This document shows positions 26,944 through 36,255 of a stretch of DNA of 48,589 nucleotides, piece by piece (within the stretch, counting starts at the first letter, position 1; every line of letters begins with the position of its first letter). Both the position numbers and the translations under genes were made by a program. Source of the DNA: Frankiales bacterium (GTDB taxonomy: Bacteria; Actinomycetota; Actinomycetes; JAFAQI01); the NCBI GenBank assembly GCA_025980325.1, contig JAICXQ010000012.1:1-48589 (forward strand). The letters run 5' to 3'. The notes beneath the pieces were generated by a model. That model did no database searches, had not been told where the DNA came from, and was given only the letters and a program-made list of their open reading frames with translations.

Positions 26944-27861
26944 TTGGTCTACGACGTCGCGATGCGGGTGCGCTTCCGCGGTCAGATCCGCCGGCAGGGC
27001 GTGCTGTTGCACGGCGCGGCCGGCTGGGGCGAGTTCTCGCCGTTCCCCGACTACGACGCCGCGACGTGCGCTCGCTGGCTCGCCGCGGCCCGCGAGGCGG
27101 CGGACGACGGATGGCCGGCGCCGGTGCGCGACCGGGTACCGGTGAACACGACCGTGCCTGCGGTCGGTCCCGATCAGGCGCACGCGATGGTGCGCGCGAG
27201 CGGGTGTACGACGGCGAAGGTCAAAGTCGCGGAGGCCGGTCAGACGCTTGCCGACGACGTCGCGCGGGTCGAAGCCGTCCGCGACGCGCTTGGCCCGTCC
27301 GGCCGGGTACGGGTCGACGCGAACGCGGCCTGGTCCCTCGACGATGCGACGAATGCGTTGCAAACGTTGGGAAAGTTCGACCTCGAGTACGCCGAGCAGC
27401 CGGTCGCGTCGCTGGACGACATGGCGGCGTTGCGGCGGCGCGTCGGCGTACCGCTCGCCGCCGACGAGTCGGTCCGGCGGGCGGAGGATCCGTTGCGCAT
27501 CGCGGGTCTCGACGCGGCCGACATCGTCGTGCTGAAAGTCCAGCCGCTCGGCGGAGTACGGCGCTGCCTCGCCGTCGCCGAGGCCTGCGGGTTGCCGGTC
27601 GTGGTGTCGTCGGCGATCGAGACGTCGGTCGGTATCGCGGCGGGTGTCGCACTGGCGGCCGCGTTGCCGGAGTTGCCGTACGCGTGCGGCCTCGGCACGG
27701 TGTCGCTGCTCGCCGCCGATGTCGTCGCGGAGCCGCTGCTGCCGGTCGACGGTTTTCTGCCGGTGCGTGCGGTCGCGCCGGATCCGGCGTTGGTGCGCGC
27801 GCCGGACGACGTACGCACGCATTGGCTGGCTCGGATGCAGGCGGCAGCCGATGCCGCCTGA
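26920..27861 (+). CDS. menC: o-Succinylbenzoate synthase
   Basis: MenC dehydrates SHCHC to o-succinylbenzoate. It belongs to the enolase superfamily: the catalytic lysine pair is in TAKVKVAE (near residue 93), and the metal ligands are in RVDANAAW (near 130), the EQP at 160-162 and the DES near 185, with LKVQPLGG further on. The 313-residue length assumes GTG at 26920, which overlaps the menA stop. The second GTG at 26938, created by the tandem duplication, would remove six residues. The 3' end overlaps menD by 11 bp. Confidence 0.94.
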   Translation: MTPAAVVTLVYDVAMRVRFRGQIRRQGVLLHGAAGWGEFSPFPDYDAATCARWLAAAREAADDGWPAPVRDRVPVNTTVPAVGPDQAHAMVRASGCTTAKVKVAEAGQTLADDVARVEAVRDALGPSGRVRVDANAAWSLDDATNALQTLGKFDLEYAEQPVASLDDMAALRRRVGVPLAADESVRRAEDPLRIAGLDAADIVVLKVQPLGGVRRCLAVAEACGLPVVVSSAIETSVGIAAGVALAAALPELPYACGLGTVSLLAADVVAEPLLPVDGFLPVRAVAPDPALVRAPDDVRTHWLARMQAAADAA

Positions 27862-29566
27862 GAATGCCGGGCGGGCCTTCGCGCTCGTCCTCGTCGACGA
27901 GTTGGTCCGCCACGGTGTGCGCGACGCGGTGCTCGCGCCGGGATCGCGGTCGACGCCGGTCGCGCTCGCACTCGCCGGCGACGAACGGATCCGCTTGCAC
28001 GTACGGATCGACGAACGATCCGCGGCGTTTCTCGCGCTCGGGTTGGCGAAGCGATCCGGTTGTCTTGTGCCGGTCTTGTGCACGTCGGGCACCGCGGCCG
28101 CGCACTTTCACGCCGCCGCGCTCGAGGCCGACCAGTCGCAGGTTCCGTTGCTGCTGCTGACCGCCGACCGGCCGCCGGAGTTGCGCGGCACCGGCGCGAA
28201 CCAGACCGTCGAGCAGACCGGTCTCTACGACCGCGCGGTGCGGTGGGCGACGGACGTCGGCGTGCCCGAGTCGCGCGGCGATTCGGTGCGCTACTGGCGG
28301 TCGGTCGCCAGCCGGGCGGCACTCACCGCGCTGGGCCGGCTCGGGCCGGCGGCCGGCCCGGTGCATCTCAACCTGCCGTTGCGCGAACCGCTGACCGCGA
28401 CCGACGACGGCATCGGATTCCCGTACCCGCTCGACGGCCGGCCCGACGGCGCCCCATGGACCGCAGGGCCGCTGGTGGCCGACGCCGAGCTGCCGGACGA
28501 CGTGTCCGAGCTGCTCCGGGCCGCGCGCCGCGGCGTCGTCGTCGCCGGCGACGGGCTGACCGATGCCGACGTCGACGGCGTCCTCGCCTTCGCCGCGGCG
28601 CGGGAATGGCCGGTCGTCGCGGAACCGCACAGCAACGCGCGTCGCGGCCCGTACGCGCTCTGCGGCACCGACGCGGTGCTGCGCGCGGATGTCTTCGCGC
28701 CCGACCTCGTCGTCGTGACCGGCCGCGCCGGGCTGTCCCGCGCGCTGCTCGGTTTCCTCTCGCGCAACCGTTGCGTGGTCCTCGACCGGTACGGCCGGTG
28801 GCCGGACCCGGGCCGGACCGCGTCGTACGTCGTCGCCGTAGCGCCGGCCGCTCTGCGCGACGTCCAAGGCGATCCGGCCGACCCCGATTGGTTCGCCGGT
28901 TGGCGGGACGCGACTGCGGCGGCGAATGCGGCGATCGACGCCGTGATCGACCGCGCCGCGGACCTGACCGAGCCGCTGGTCGCGCGCGAGGTCGCCGCCG
29001 GCGTGCCGGACGCAACGGCGCTGGTCGTCGCGTCGAGCATGCCGATCCGCGACCTCGACCTGACGATGCGACCTCGCGACGGCGTTCGCGTCTACGCCAA
29101 TCGCGGCGTCTCCGGCATCGACGGCTTCGTCTCGACCGCGGTGGGAATTGCGCTGGCGCACAAGGGAAAAACGGTCGCGCTCGCCGGGGACCTGTCGATG
29201 CTGCACGACGTCAACGGACTGCTCGTCGGCGACGGCTATCCGATCGACCTGACGTTCGTGGTGGTGAACAACGAGGGCGGCGGAATCTTCTCGCTGCTCC
29301 CCCAGGCCGACGGCGCCGACCGCGACACCTTCGACCGCCTGTTCGGCACGCCGCACGGTGTCGACCTCGCGCGCGTGGTGTCGGCGTACGGCGCGAGCCA
29401 TCGACTCGTCCGCGACGTCGGCGAGTTGCGGGCCGCGCTCGCGGCTGACGGCAATGGCATCGGGATCGTCGAGGTGCGCACGAACCGGACGGCGAACGCC
29501 GCGCTGCATCACGAGATCGCAACGGCTGCATCCGACGCACTCGCCCGGCACGTCCAACGGCCATGA
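27851..29566 (+). CDS. menD: SEPHCHC synthase (MenD)
   Basis: MenD is the thiamine-diphosphate enzyme that joins isochorismate and 2-oxoglutarate. The N-terminal pyrimidine-binding domain has APGSRSTPVALAL (near residue 25), DERSAAFLALGLAK with the ThDP glutamate, and CTSGTAAAHFHAA. The C-terminal ThDP motif runs from GDLSMLHDVNGLL (near 447) to NNEGGGIFSLLPQ. Length, 571 residues, is normal. ATG at 27851 lies inside the end of menC, so translation is coupled, and the stop overlaps the next gene (ATGA). Confidence 0.96.
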   Translation: MPPENAGRAFALVLVDELVRHGVRDAVLAPGSRSTPVALALAGDERIRLHVRIDERSAAFLALGLAKRSGCLVPVLCTSGTAAAHFHAAALEADQSQVPLLLLTADRPPELRGTGANQTVEQTGLYDRAVRWATDVGVPESRGDSVRYWRSVASRAALTALGRLGPAAGPVHLNLPLREPLTATDDGIGFPYPLDGRPDGAPWTAGPLVADAELPDDVSELLRAARRGVVVAGDGLTDADVDGVLAFAAAREWPVVAEPHSNARRGPYALCGTDAVLRADVFAPDLVVVTGRAGLSRALLGFLSRNRCVVLDRYGRWPDPGRTASYVVAVAPAALRDVQGDPADPDWFAGWRDATAAANAAIDAVIDRAADLTEPLVAREVAAGVPDATALVVASSMPIRDLDLTMRPRDGVRVYANRGVSGIDGFVSTAVGIALAHKGKTVALAGDLSMLHDVNGLLVGDGYPIDLTFVVVNNEGGGIFSLLPQADGADRDTFDRLFGTPHGVDLARVVSAYGASHRLVRDVGELRAALAADGNGIGIVEVRTNRTANAALHHEIATAASDALARHVQRP

Positions 29567-29991
29567 GATCGACGCGGGCTCTGGTCGTCGCGGCGTGCTT
29601 CGCCGCGGTCGCCGGTTGCGCCGGCACGAACGGCGCCGGCAGCAACGCGGGCGATCAGGCCACGAACGGGACCCTCAATCTCGACGAGAAGGCCAACGGC
29701 ACGACGGTGCACGTGCATCTCGGCGACACGATCATCGTGACGCTGCACAACACCTACTGGTCGTTCCTGCCGACCGCCAGCCTGGCACTGCAACCGTTCG
29801 CACCGGTCGCGACCGCGGCGGGCAACAACTGCGGGCACGTGATCGGCACCGGTTGCGGGACGGTGACCGCGTCGTACAACGTCGGCCACGTCGGCACCGG
29901 CAAGCTGCAGGCACACCGCGACTCGTGCGGTGAGGCGCTGCGTTGCGTCGGCAAGGACGCCGACTGGTCGGTGACGGTGGTCGCGTCCTAG
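29563..29991 (+). CDS. Putative lipoprotein coupled to menD
   Basis: The function is unknown. The protein starts with a short basic region and a hydrophobic core, then a lipobox-like AVAGC with the cysteine at residue 19, predicting lipid attachment at the outer face of the membrane. The rest (142 residues in all) is beta-rich; VHVHLGDTIIVTLHNTYWSF and GTGKLQAHRDSC recall chagasin-type (I42) inhibitor folds, but the key loops are not clear. Four more cysteines (in NNCGH, TGCGT, DSCGE and RCVGK) could form two disulfides. The ATG overlaps the menD stop (ATGA), so it is translated with a cytoplasmic enzyme. Confidence 0.75.
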   Translation: MRSTRALVVAACFAAVAGCAGTNGAGSNAGDQATNGTLNLDEKANGTTVHVHLGDTIIVTLHNTYWSFLPTASLALQPFAPVATAAGNNCGHVIGTGCGTVTASYNVGHVGTGKLQAHRDSCGEALRCVGKDADWSVTVVAS

Positions 29992-30006
29992 AGGGATCGG
30001 GTCCCC

Positions 30007-31380
30007 CTACGGGCGGGCGTGTTCCTGCTTCATGACCTGCTGGCAGAGGTACCGCTCGCTCGCGCCGACCGCGTCGAACACGTTGAGCTTGGCCAGCCAC
30101 GACGCGTTGGTCTGCGCGACGGTCGGCGGAGCGGCGTTGGGGTCGAACTTCAGGATGTCGATGCCGCGCTGGTAGTCGACGACGTAGACGTAGTCGGTGC
30201 CGGGGATCCAGTACGCCGCGGACGCCGACCCGCGCACCGGCTGGAAGAAGCCGACCTGGCTGATCGAGCCGGTCTTCGGGTCGATCGACAGGAACCGGGT
30301 GCCGTGCTCGTACCAGCCGCCGGTGGTGAGGTACTTGCCCTTGTACCGCCCGACGTTGTTCTCGCGCACGTCGAACCAGTGACCGGAGCAGCCGAGTGCG
30401 TTGACCTCGGCGTTGCCGTCGAGCGGGCTGCCGTTGACCGGCCGCAGCACGTGCAGCTGGCGCATCTTCTGGCCGCGGTCCCAGCCGACCATCGACCAGG
30501 TGGTGAAGCTTCCGTTCGCACCGCTGCATTGCGGCTTGAAGTTGGTCTCGGTCTCGGACAGCATGAGCTCGCCCGGGCGCAGCGTCTTGCTGTTGTCGCC
30601 GGGCCGGCGCGGCCGGTACGACGCGGCGGCGGGGCGGATGTTGTTGTGCTGGTACTGCACGTCGATGTTCGCCGTACCGGATGTAATCCGCTTGGGGTGC
30701 AACGGATTCTTGGCACTGAACATCACGACGGGCGACGAGTCGGCGATCCAGTAGCCGGCCGCGTCCTGATGCACGTGGTGCGAGCTGTCGACGCCGACCT
30801 GCGCGCCCCACGACTGCGCCGCGGGCACCGGATGCGGGTTGGTGCGGTCGGTGATGTCCCACGTCTCGCCGGTGCTCGCGAACAGGTAGTTGCAATGCGG
30901 GTCGGCGCATTCGACCGTGTGCGATCCGTCGAGGATGTGCGTGCCCTTGAGAACCGGAAGCCGCGGGTTCGAGGTGTCGATGACGTGCAGGTAGAACGTG
31001 CTCTCGAACTCGGTGAGGATCGTCGTCGAGCCGTCCTTCGACACGGCCATGTCCTCGTTCTCCCAGTTGTAGATCGGGAGCACGCCGAGCGGCAGCGGCA
31101 GCGCCGGGTTGGTGATGTCGTAGATGACGAGGCTGTGCGCGCTGCTGACGTAGAGGCGGCGCTGGGCGCCGACGGTGACGACGCGCGCGCTGACGCCCGC
31201 GCCGGTCGGGATCGACGCGACGTAGGTCACGTTCGACGACGTGAACCCGCCCGGACCCGGATCGACCCACACGGCCGCGCCGTGATGAATCGGCGCGGTG
31301 GCCGAGCCGGCCGGGGCGAAGACGGCAACGAGTACCGCGGCGGCGGTGAGCAGGACGGACTTGGTCGAGGACAGGCGCAT
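30007..31380 (-). CDS. Secreted LVIVD-repeat protein
   Basis: The role is unknown. After a signal peptide (residues 1-27, ending GSATA) the 430-residue mature part contains LVIVD-type repeats such as LVIYDITNPALP, LHVIDTSNPRLP and DITDRTNPHP, likely blades of a beta propeller. A late segment (YVYVVDYQRGIDILKFD) is another blade. Such proteins are surface or exported proteins of unknown activity; no catalytic motif is seen. ATG at 31380 has GGAG 6 nt upstream. It converges on the lipoprotein gene with 15 bp between stops. Confidence 0.85.
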   Translation of the reverse strand: MRLSSTKSVLLTAAAVLVAVFAPAGSATAPIHHGAAVWVDPGPGGFTSSNVTYVASIPTGAGVSARVVTVGAQRRLYVSSAHSLVIYDITNPALPLPLGVLPIYNWENEDMAVSKDGSTTILTEFESTFYLHVIDTSNPRLPVLKGTHILDGSHTVECADPHCNYLFASTGETWDITDRTNPHPVPAAQSWGAQVGVDSSHHVHQDAAGYWIADSSPVVMFSAKNPLHPKRITSGTANIDVQYQHNNIRPAAASYRPRRPGDNSKTLRPGELMLSETETNFKPQCSGANGSFTTWSMVGWDRGQKMRQLHVLRPVNGSPLDGNAEVNALGCSGHWFDVRENNVGRYKGKYLTTGGWYEHGTRFLSIDPKTGSISQVGFFQPVRGSASAAYWIPGTDYVYVVDYQRGIDILKFDPNAAPPTVAQTNASWLAKLNVFDAVGASERYLCQQVMKQEHARP

Positions 31381-31462
31381 CGACGGCTCCGGAGGCGCTC
31401 GACAGCAGGTGCGTCGGGGCTTCGCCGCCCCGGCCCGAACTCCTGCTCCACCCCGCCACGCG

Positions 31463-31546
31463 CGACTTTGCTCGACTTTCGCCGTTCGGGCTGGCGTCCG
31501 CACGCTCGCGAGTACCGCGATCAACTGCAAAGCCCGAGCAAAGTGC
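31463..31546. repeat. Inverted-repeat-rich intergenic segment
   Basis: actttgctcg at 31465-31474 is repeated inverted at 31535-31544, with GC-rich flanks that also partly pair. CGGGCT and AGCCCG copies lie inside the loop. The 206 bp between the LVIVD gene and menF contain no gene; this segment could be a terminator, a leader structure, or a small palindromic element. Confidence 0.4.
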
Positions 31547-31569
31547 GCGCGGGCCCTGCCAACGCGAGG

Positions 31570-31583
31570 GCCCGCCGGCGGGC
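31570..31583 (-). terminator. Palindrome immediately after menF
   Basis: gcccgccggcgggc is a perfect 14-bp palindrome starting four bases beyond the menF stop. It would form a very GC-rich stem in the transcript, but there is no following T-run, so its role as terminator is uncertain. Confidence 0.3.
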
Positions 31584-31586
31584 TGG

Positions 31587-32837
31587 CTAGCCGAGCATGG
31601 CGGTCAGGACGGCGTCGAGCTTGGCCGTCGTCTCGGCCACCTCGGCGGCCGGCTCCGACTCCTCGACGATGCCGGCCCCGGCCCACAGCCGCGCGCTCGC
31701 ACCGTCGAGCTGGGCGCAGCGCAGCGCGAGCGCGAACTCGCCGTCGCCGTGCGCGTCGACCCAGCCGACCGGCCCGGCGTAGCGGCCCCGCGACGCCGGC
31801 TCCAGCGACCGGATCAACGCCAGCGCGTCCTCCCGCGGGGTGCCGCCGACCGCGGCGGTCGGGTGCAGCGCCGCCACCAACGTGAGCGCGTCCGGGGCCG
31901 GGGCCGGCAGCCAGGCGTCGAGCCGGCTGGCGAGGTGGCTGACGTTCGCGAGCCGGAGCAGTTGCGGCGCCTGGTCACCGTCGATCTCGGCGGCGAGCGA
32001 GCCGAGCACCGAGCGCACCGACTCGACCGCGAGCCGGTGCTCGTGCGCGTCCTTCGCCGAGGCCAGCAACCCGGCAGCGAGCGCCTCGTCCTCCTCCGGC
32101 GTCGCGCCGCGCGCGGCCGTGCCGGCCAGCACGAGGGACTCCGCATGCCGGCCCATCCGGCGGATCAACAGCTCCGGCGAGGCACCGACCAGGCCGTCGC
32201 ACAAGTAGGTGTAGCAAGCCGGGAACCGGTCGGCCAGCCGGGCCGCGACCGCCCGCGCATCCAAGACCTCGTCGGCGACGACGTCGAGCGCGCGGGCGAG
32301 GACGACCTTGTCGAGCCGGCCGGCCCGCATCGCGTCAATGGCCGCGGCGACGGCGTCGGCGTACCCGCCTTCGGGCGGCACGGCGGCGGCGATCCGGGCC
32401 CGCACCGGCGCCAGCGCGGCGGTCGGTCGGCGGCGCAACGCGGGCACCTGTACGGCGCCGGGCGGCGTGACGAGGGTGAGCCAGCTGCGGCCGTCGCGGC
32501 GGCCGAGCACGACCTTCGGCACGACGACGACGGAGCCCGCCGCAGCCGGGTCGAACACCAGGCTCGCAATCGCGACCGGTCCGCTGCCGGGCACTCCGAC
32601 GTCGTCGCGAACCGTCATCGACGCGAGCAGGTCGCGGACGTCGGCCGCGATGGTGTCGCCGTCGTGGGACGACCGGGTGACGAGCCGCGCGGCCTCGCCC
32701 CAGCCGACCAGCCCGTCGCCGCCGCGCAGGAACCCGAACGCCTGCCCGGCCGGCAGCCACGACAGCAGGTCACCGGGATCGTCGACCTCGACGCTCCAGG
32801 CGACCAGGCCGGCGGGCGCGACGAGTTCGGCGGTCAT
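31587..32837 (-). CDS. menF: Isochorismate synthase
   Basis: MenF converts chorismate to isochorismate, the first committed step to menaquinone. The chorismate-binding domain occupies the C-terminal 260 residues: KVVLARAL (near residue 175), FLAGTAARG-like [16 protein letters not shown] (near 240), [12 protein letters not shown] (near 325) and [10 protein letters not shown] (near 352). Length, 416 residues, fits EntC/MenF/DhbC enzymes. The ATG overlaps the purE stop (ATGA). The gene is thus at the end of an acyl-CoA dehydrogenase-purK-purE-menF chain, apart from other men genes. A salicylate or siderophore role for the enzyme is possible, but no such genes are nearby. Confidence 0.92.
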   Translation of the reverse strand: MTAELVAPAGLVAWSVEVDDPGDLLSWLPAGQAFGFLRGGDGLVGWGEAARLVTRSSHDGDTIAADVRDLLASMTVRDDVGVPGSGPVAIASLVFDPAAAGSVVVVPKVVLGRRDGRSWLTLVTPPGAVQVPALRRRPTAALAPVRARIAAAVPPEGGYADAVAAAIDAMRAGRLDKVVLARALDVVADEVLDARAVAARLADRFPACYTYLCDGLVGASPELLIRRMGRHAESLVLAGTAARGATPEEDEALAAGLLASAKDAHEHRLAVESVRSVLGSLAAEIDGDQAPQLLRLANVSHLASRLDAWLPAPAPDALTLVAALHPTAAVGGTPREDALALIRSLEPASRGRYAGPVGWVDAHGDGEFALALRCAQLDGASARLWAGAGIVEESEPAAEVAETTAKLDAVLTAMLG

Positions 32838-33349
32838 GACGGCGCACCACCGAGCGACTCCCGCAACGCCGCGTCCTTGCTGCGGGCGAGGTCGCCGAGC
32901 CGTTCCTGGAACGTCGCCATCGCGGACTGCAGCGCAGGATCGCTCACCCCGAGGATCCGCACGGCGAGCAGGCCGGCGTTGCGCGCGCCGCCGACCGAGA
33001 CCGTCGCGACGGGTACGCCGGCGGGCATCTGCACGATCGACAGCAACGAGTCGAGGCCGTCGAGATGCCGGAGCGGAACCGGTACGCCGATCACCGGCAG
33101 CGGCGTCACCGACGCGAGCATCCCGGGCAGGTGCGCCGCGCCACCGGCGCCGGCGATGACGACGCGCAGGCCGCGCTCCGCGGCGGTCGCGCCGTAGTCG
33201 AGCATGTCCCGCGGGGTGCGGTGCGCGGACACGACGCGGACCTCACCGGCGACGCCGAACTCGGCCAGCACTTCGGCGGCGGGCTCCATCGTCGGCCAGT
33301 CGGAGTCGCTGCCCATGACGATGCCGACGACCGGCGTGGCGCCCGTCAT
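32834..33349 (-). CDS. purE: N5-carboxyaminoimidazole ribonucleotide mutase
   Basis: PurE rearranges N5-CAIR to CAIR in purine synthesis. The signatures [13 protein letters not shown] (residues 9-21) and VVSAHRTP (near 40) carry the substrate-binding serine, aspartate and histidine, and [15 protein letters not shown] follows near 68. Length, 171 residues, is normal for class I PurE. The start overlaps the purK stop and the end overlaps the menF start, both as ATGA, so all three are coupled. Confidence 0.97.
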   Translation of the reverse strand: MTGATPVVGIVMGSDSDWPTMEPAAEVLAEFGVAGEVRVVSAHRTPRDMLDYGATAAERGLRVVIAGAGGAAHLPGMLASVTPLPVIGVPVPLRHLDGLDSLLSIVQMPAGVPVATVSVGGARNAGLLAVRILGVSDPALQSAMATFQERLGDLARSKDAALRESLGGAPS

Positions 33350-34491
33350 GAACCGTCCTCCTCGTCGCCGCGCAGCAACGCCGCGGCCCGGCGGGCCCGC
33401 GCGCGGGTGGCGACGACGTCGGTGCCCATCGCGGTCACGTGTCCCAGCTTGCGACCGGGCCGCGGCTGCTTGCCGTAGAGGTGCACCGACACGGTCGGCT
33501 CGGCCGCGAGAGCGACCGGCAAGGTTCGGCTCAGGTCGGTCGCGTCGCCGCCGAGCACGTTCGCCATCACGACCACCGGCAGGACCGGTGTGGTGTCACC
33601 CAGCGGCCAGTCGAGGACGGCGCGCAGGTGCTGCTCGAACTGAGACGTACGGGCACCCTCGATCGACCAGTGGCCGGAGTTGTGCGGCCGCATCGCCAAC
33701 TCGTTGACGAGCAGGCCGCCGGGCGCCTCGAACAACTCGACCGCCATCACGCCGACGACGTCGAGCTCTTCGGCCAGCCGCAACGCGATGCGCTCGGCAT
33801 CGGCGGCGAGACCGGGGCTCAAGCGCGGTGCGGGTGCGATGACTTCGACGCAAATTCCTTGATTTTGCACGGTTTCCACCACGGGCCAGGCGCGCATCTC
33901 ACCGGACGGCCGGCGCGCGACCTGCACCGCGAGCTCGTGCACCAGCGGCACTTTCTGCTCGACGTACACCTCGACCGCGGGCAACGTCTCCGGCGGAGCG
34001 CCGGTGAACCACACACCGCGTCCGTCGTACCCGCCGCGCACGGCCTTGAGGACGACCGGCCAGCCGTGCTCCGAGGCGAACGCCGTCACGTCGGCCGGCT
34101 CGCGCACCTCGGCGTACGCCGGGACCGGGATGCCGAGTTCGGACAGCCGACGGCGTTGCGCCAGCTTGTCCTGCGCGAATACCAGCGCCCTCGACGAAGG
34201 CCGCGTCACCACACCGTCGCCTTCGAGTGCTTGCAACACCGACGTGGGCACGTGCTCGTGGTCGAACGTCACGACGTCGCAGCCCTTGGCGAAGCGGGTC
34301 AGCGCGGCGAGGTCGTCCGGCGATCCGAGTTCGACGTCGTGCGCGACGAGAGCCGCGCCGTCGCCCGCGCGTTCGGCGAGCACTCGCACCGACAGGCCGA
34401 GGGCGATCGCCGCCTGATGGGTCATCCGCGCGAGCTGACCGCCGCCGACCATGCCGACGACCGGCCCCGTGTCGTTGCCGGTGTCGGTCAC
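33346..34491 (-). CDS. purK: N5-carboxyaminoimidazole ribonucleotide synthase
   Basis: PurK carboxylates AIR with ATP and bicarbonate, giving N5-CAIR for PurE. It is an ATP-grasp enzyme of 381 residues: VGGGQLARM at about 15-23, [16 protein letters not shown] near 148 (ATP binding), and [13 protein letters not shown] near 268 (metal and substrate). GTG at 34491 overlaps the upstream acyl-CoA dehydrogenase stop (GTGA). The N-terminal extension before VVGMVGGG is short and acidic. Confidence 0.96.
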   Translation of the reverse strand: MTDTGNDTGPVVGMVGGGQLARMTHQAAIALGLSVRVLAERAGDGAALVAHDVELGSPDDLAALTRFAKGCDVVTFDHEHVPTSVLQALEGDGVVTRPSSRALVFAQDKLAQRRRLSELGIPVPAYAEVREPADVTAFASEHGWPVVLKAVRGGYDGRGVWFTGAPPETLPAVEVYVEQKVPLVHELAVQVARRPSGEMRAWPVVETVQNQGICVEVIAPAPRLSPGLAADAERIALRLAEELDVVGVMAVELFEAPGGLLVNELAMRPHNSGHWSIEGARTSQFEQHLRAVLDWPLGDTTPVLPVVVMANVLGGDATDLSRTLPVALAAEPTVSVHLYGKQPRPGRKLGHVTAMGTDVVATRARARRAAALLRGDEEDGS

Positions 34492-35636
34492 AGCCCGAGC
34501 TCGCGGGCGATCAGCATCCGCTGCACCTCGCTGGTGCCCTCGCCGATCTCGAGGATCTTCGAGTCCCGCCAGTGCCGCGCGACCGGGTACTCGTTCATGA
34601 ACCCGTAGCCGCCGAAGACCTGCGTCGCATCGCGCGCGTTGTCGACCGCGATGGTCGACGAGTACAGCTTCGCGATCGCGGCCTCGCTCTTGAACGGCAT
34701 GCCGGCCGACATCCGCGCCGCCGCGTCGTAGTAGGCGAGCCGGGCGACGTGGGTGCGCATCTGCATGTCGGCGATCCGGAACGCGACCGCCTGGTAACGG
34801 CCGATCGGCTGGCCGAACGCCTCGCGCTGCTTCGCGTACGAGACCGACTCGTCGACGCAGGCCTGCGCGAGCCCGACCGCCAGCGCGCTGATCGCGATCC
34901 GGCCCTCGTCGAGGGTCGAGAGGAACTGCGCGTAGCCGCGTCCGCGCTCGCCGAGGACGTTGCCGACCGGAACCCGGCAGTCCTCGAAGACCAGCTCGCG
35001 GGTGTCGGACGCGTGCCAGCCGACCTTCGAGTACTTCTTCGAGGTCCGGAAGCCGTCGTGCGGGACCGGCACGAGGATGCTGGTCAGCTCCGGCCGGCCG
35101 TCAGCGCGCTGGCCGGTCCGGCTGAGCACGGTGACCAAGGACGTGACGTCGGTGCCGGCGTTGGTGATGAACGCCTTGGTGCCGTTGACGATCCACTCGT
35201 CGCCGTCGAGGGTCGCGGTCGTGCGCGGGTTGCCGGCGTCGGACCCGCCGCCGGGCTCGGTCAGGCCGAACGCGGCCAGGTTCTCGCCCCGGCACAGCGC
35301 CGGCAGCCAGCGCTGCTTCTGCTCCTCGCTGCCGAACCGGTAGAGCGGCATCGAGCCCAGCCCGACCGCGGCCTCGAGGGTGATCGCGACGCTGCTGTCG
35401 GCGCGGGCGAGCTCCTCGATCGCGAGGCACAGCGCGAGGAAGTCGCCGCCCATCCCGCCGTACTCCTCCGGGAATGGCAGGCCGAACAACCCCATCTCGC
35501 CCATCTGGCGGACGACGTCGTACGGGAACTCCTCGGTCCGGTCGTACTTCTCCGCCTGCGGTGCGACGACCTCGCGAGCGAACTCCTCGACCGTCTTGCG
35601 CAGGGCCTCGTGCTCGTCGCTGAGCCTGAAGTCCAT
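34488..35636 (-). CDS. Acyl-CoA dehydrogenase
   Basis: This is a second acyl-CoA dehydrogenase, 382 residues, of a short- or branched-chain type. FGLTEPGGGSDAGN (near residue 122) and TKAFITNAG (near 155) mark the flavin site, and EGTSEVQRML (near 366) carries the catalytic glutamate. A role on isovaleryl-CoA or another branched substrate is suggested by a carboxyltransferase and HMG-CoA lyase nearby, but not proven. It is the first gene of a coupled chain with purK, purE and menF. ATG at 35636 has no strong Shine-Dalgarno sequence; AACACT lies 7 nt upstream. Confidence 0.92.
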   Translation of the reverse strand: MDFRLSDEHEALRKTVEEFAREVVAPQAEKYDRTEEFPYDVVRQMGEMGLFGLPFPEEYGGMGGDFLALCLAIEELARADSSVAITLEAAVGLGSMPLYRFGSEEQKQRWLPALCRGENLAAFGLTEPGGGSDAGNPRTTATLDGDEWIVNGTKAFITNAGTDVTSLVTVLSRTGQRADGRPELTSILVPVPHDGFRTSKKYSKVGWHASDTRELVFEDCRVPVGNVLGERGRGYAQFLSTLDEGRIAISALAVGLAQACVDESVSYAKQREAFGQPIGRYQAVAFRIADMQMRTHVARLAYYDAAARMSAGMPFKSEAAIAKLYSSTIAVDNARDATQVFGGYGFMNEYPVARHWRDSKILEIGEGTSEVQRMLIARELGL

Positions 35637-35664
35637 GCCGTCAAGTGTTTCACGGGGTACGACG

Positions 35665-35751
35665 GTGCCTCGTCCGGCGACGTCGACCGTCGCGAGCGGC
35701 GACCCAGGTGGCCGCGTCGCGCCGCAGGTCAGATGTCGCCGGACGAGGCAC
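35665..35751. repeat. 17-bp perfect inverted repeat, 87 bp overall
   Basis: gtgcctcgtccggcgac at 35665-35681 is matched inverted at 35735-35751, with 53 bp between. The interior is GC-rich and contains smaller complementary pieces. The element fills most of the space between the divergent acyl-CoA dehydrogenase and gtrA genes and may be a miniature palindromic element or an operator. Confidence 0.85.
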
Positions 35752-35757
35752 TAAGAT
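35752..35757 (+). promoter_or_regulatory. -10 box of leaderless gtrA
   Basis: TAAGAT starts on the base after the inverted repeat and is followed by 8 nt and then GTG at 35766. It supports that start over the ATG at 35733, which lies at the edge of the repeat. Confidence 0.5.
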
Positions 35758-35765
35758 TGCCGGTC

Positions 35766-36251
35766 GTGGCCGCCGCGGATTACCTACGACGGATCTACGC
35801 GACGTTCCAGTCACTCATCGACGAGATCGCGAAGTTCGGCGTCATCGGCGCGATCGCGTACGTGTTCACGGTCGCGATCAGCAACGCGCTGCACCTGGGC
35901 CTGAGGATCGGCCCGCTGACCAGCCTCGGCGTCGCCATGATCCTCGCCGCGACGCTGTCGTATTTCGCCAACCGGCACTGGACCTGGCGGCACAAGGAGC
36001 GGACCGGGCTGGGCCGCGAGCTGCCGCTGTTCCTCGCCTTGTCGATCGTCGGCTTCGCGCTGACCGAGATCCCGGTGGCGTTCAGCGAGTACGTGCTGCA
36101 CCTGCACTCGGCGCTGGCCTACAACGTCTCCGGCAACCTGATCGGCACCGGTCTCGGCACGATCTGGCGGTTCTGGTCGTTCAAGCGCTGGGTGTTCTTG
36201 GAGCCCGAGCCGCTGCGCACCGAAGACGCCGCCCACGAAGCCCTCGTGTAA
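35766..36251 (+). CDS. GtrA family membrane protein
   Basis: GtrA-like proteins are small four-helix membrane proteins thought to flip lipid-linked sugars for envelope glycosylation. Four hydrophobic segments are visible at roughly residues 20-38, 45-63, 80-98 and 112-130, with the family motif FANRHWTWRHKER between the second and third. Length is 161 residues. GTG at 35766 follows a -10 box at leaderless spacing; ATG at 35733 would add 11 residues. Mycobacteria have a GtrA-like gene (Rv3277) at the same place, from memory. The stop is 4 bp from the convergent carboxyltransferase stop. Confidence 0.9.
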   Translation: MAAADYLRRIYATFQSLIDEIAKFGVIGAIAYVFTVAISNALHLGLRIGPLTSLGVAMILAATLSYFANRHWTWRHKERTGLGRELPLFLALSIVGFALTEIPVAFSEYVLHLHSALAYNVSGNLIGTGLGTIWRFWSFKRWVFLEPEPLRTEDAAHEALV

Positions 36252-36255
36252 GCGG

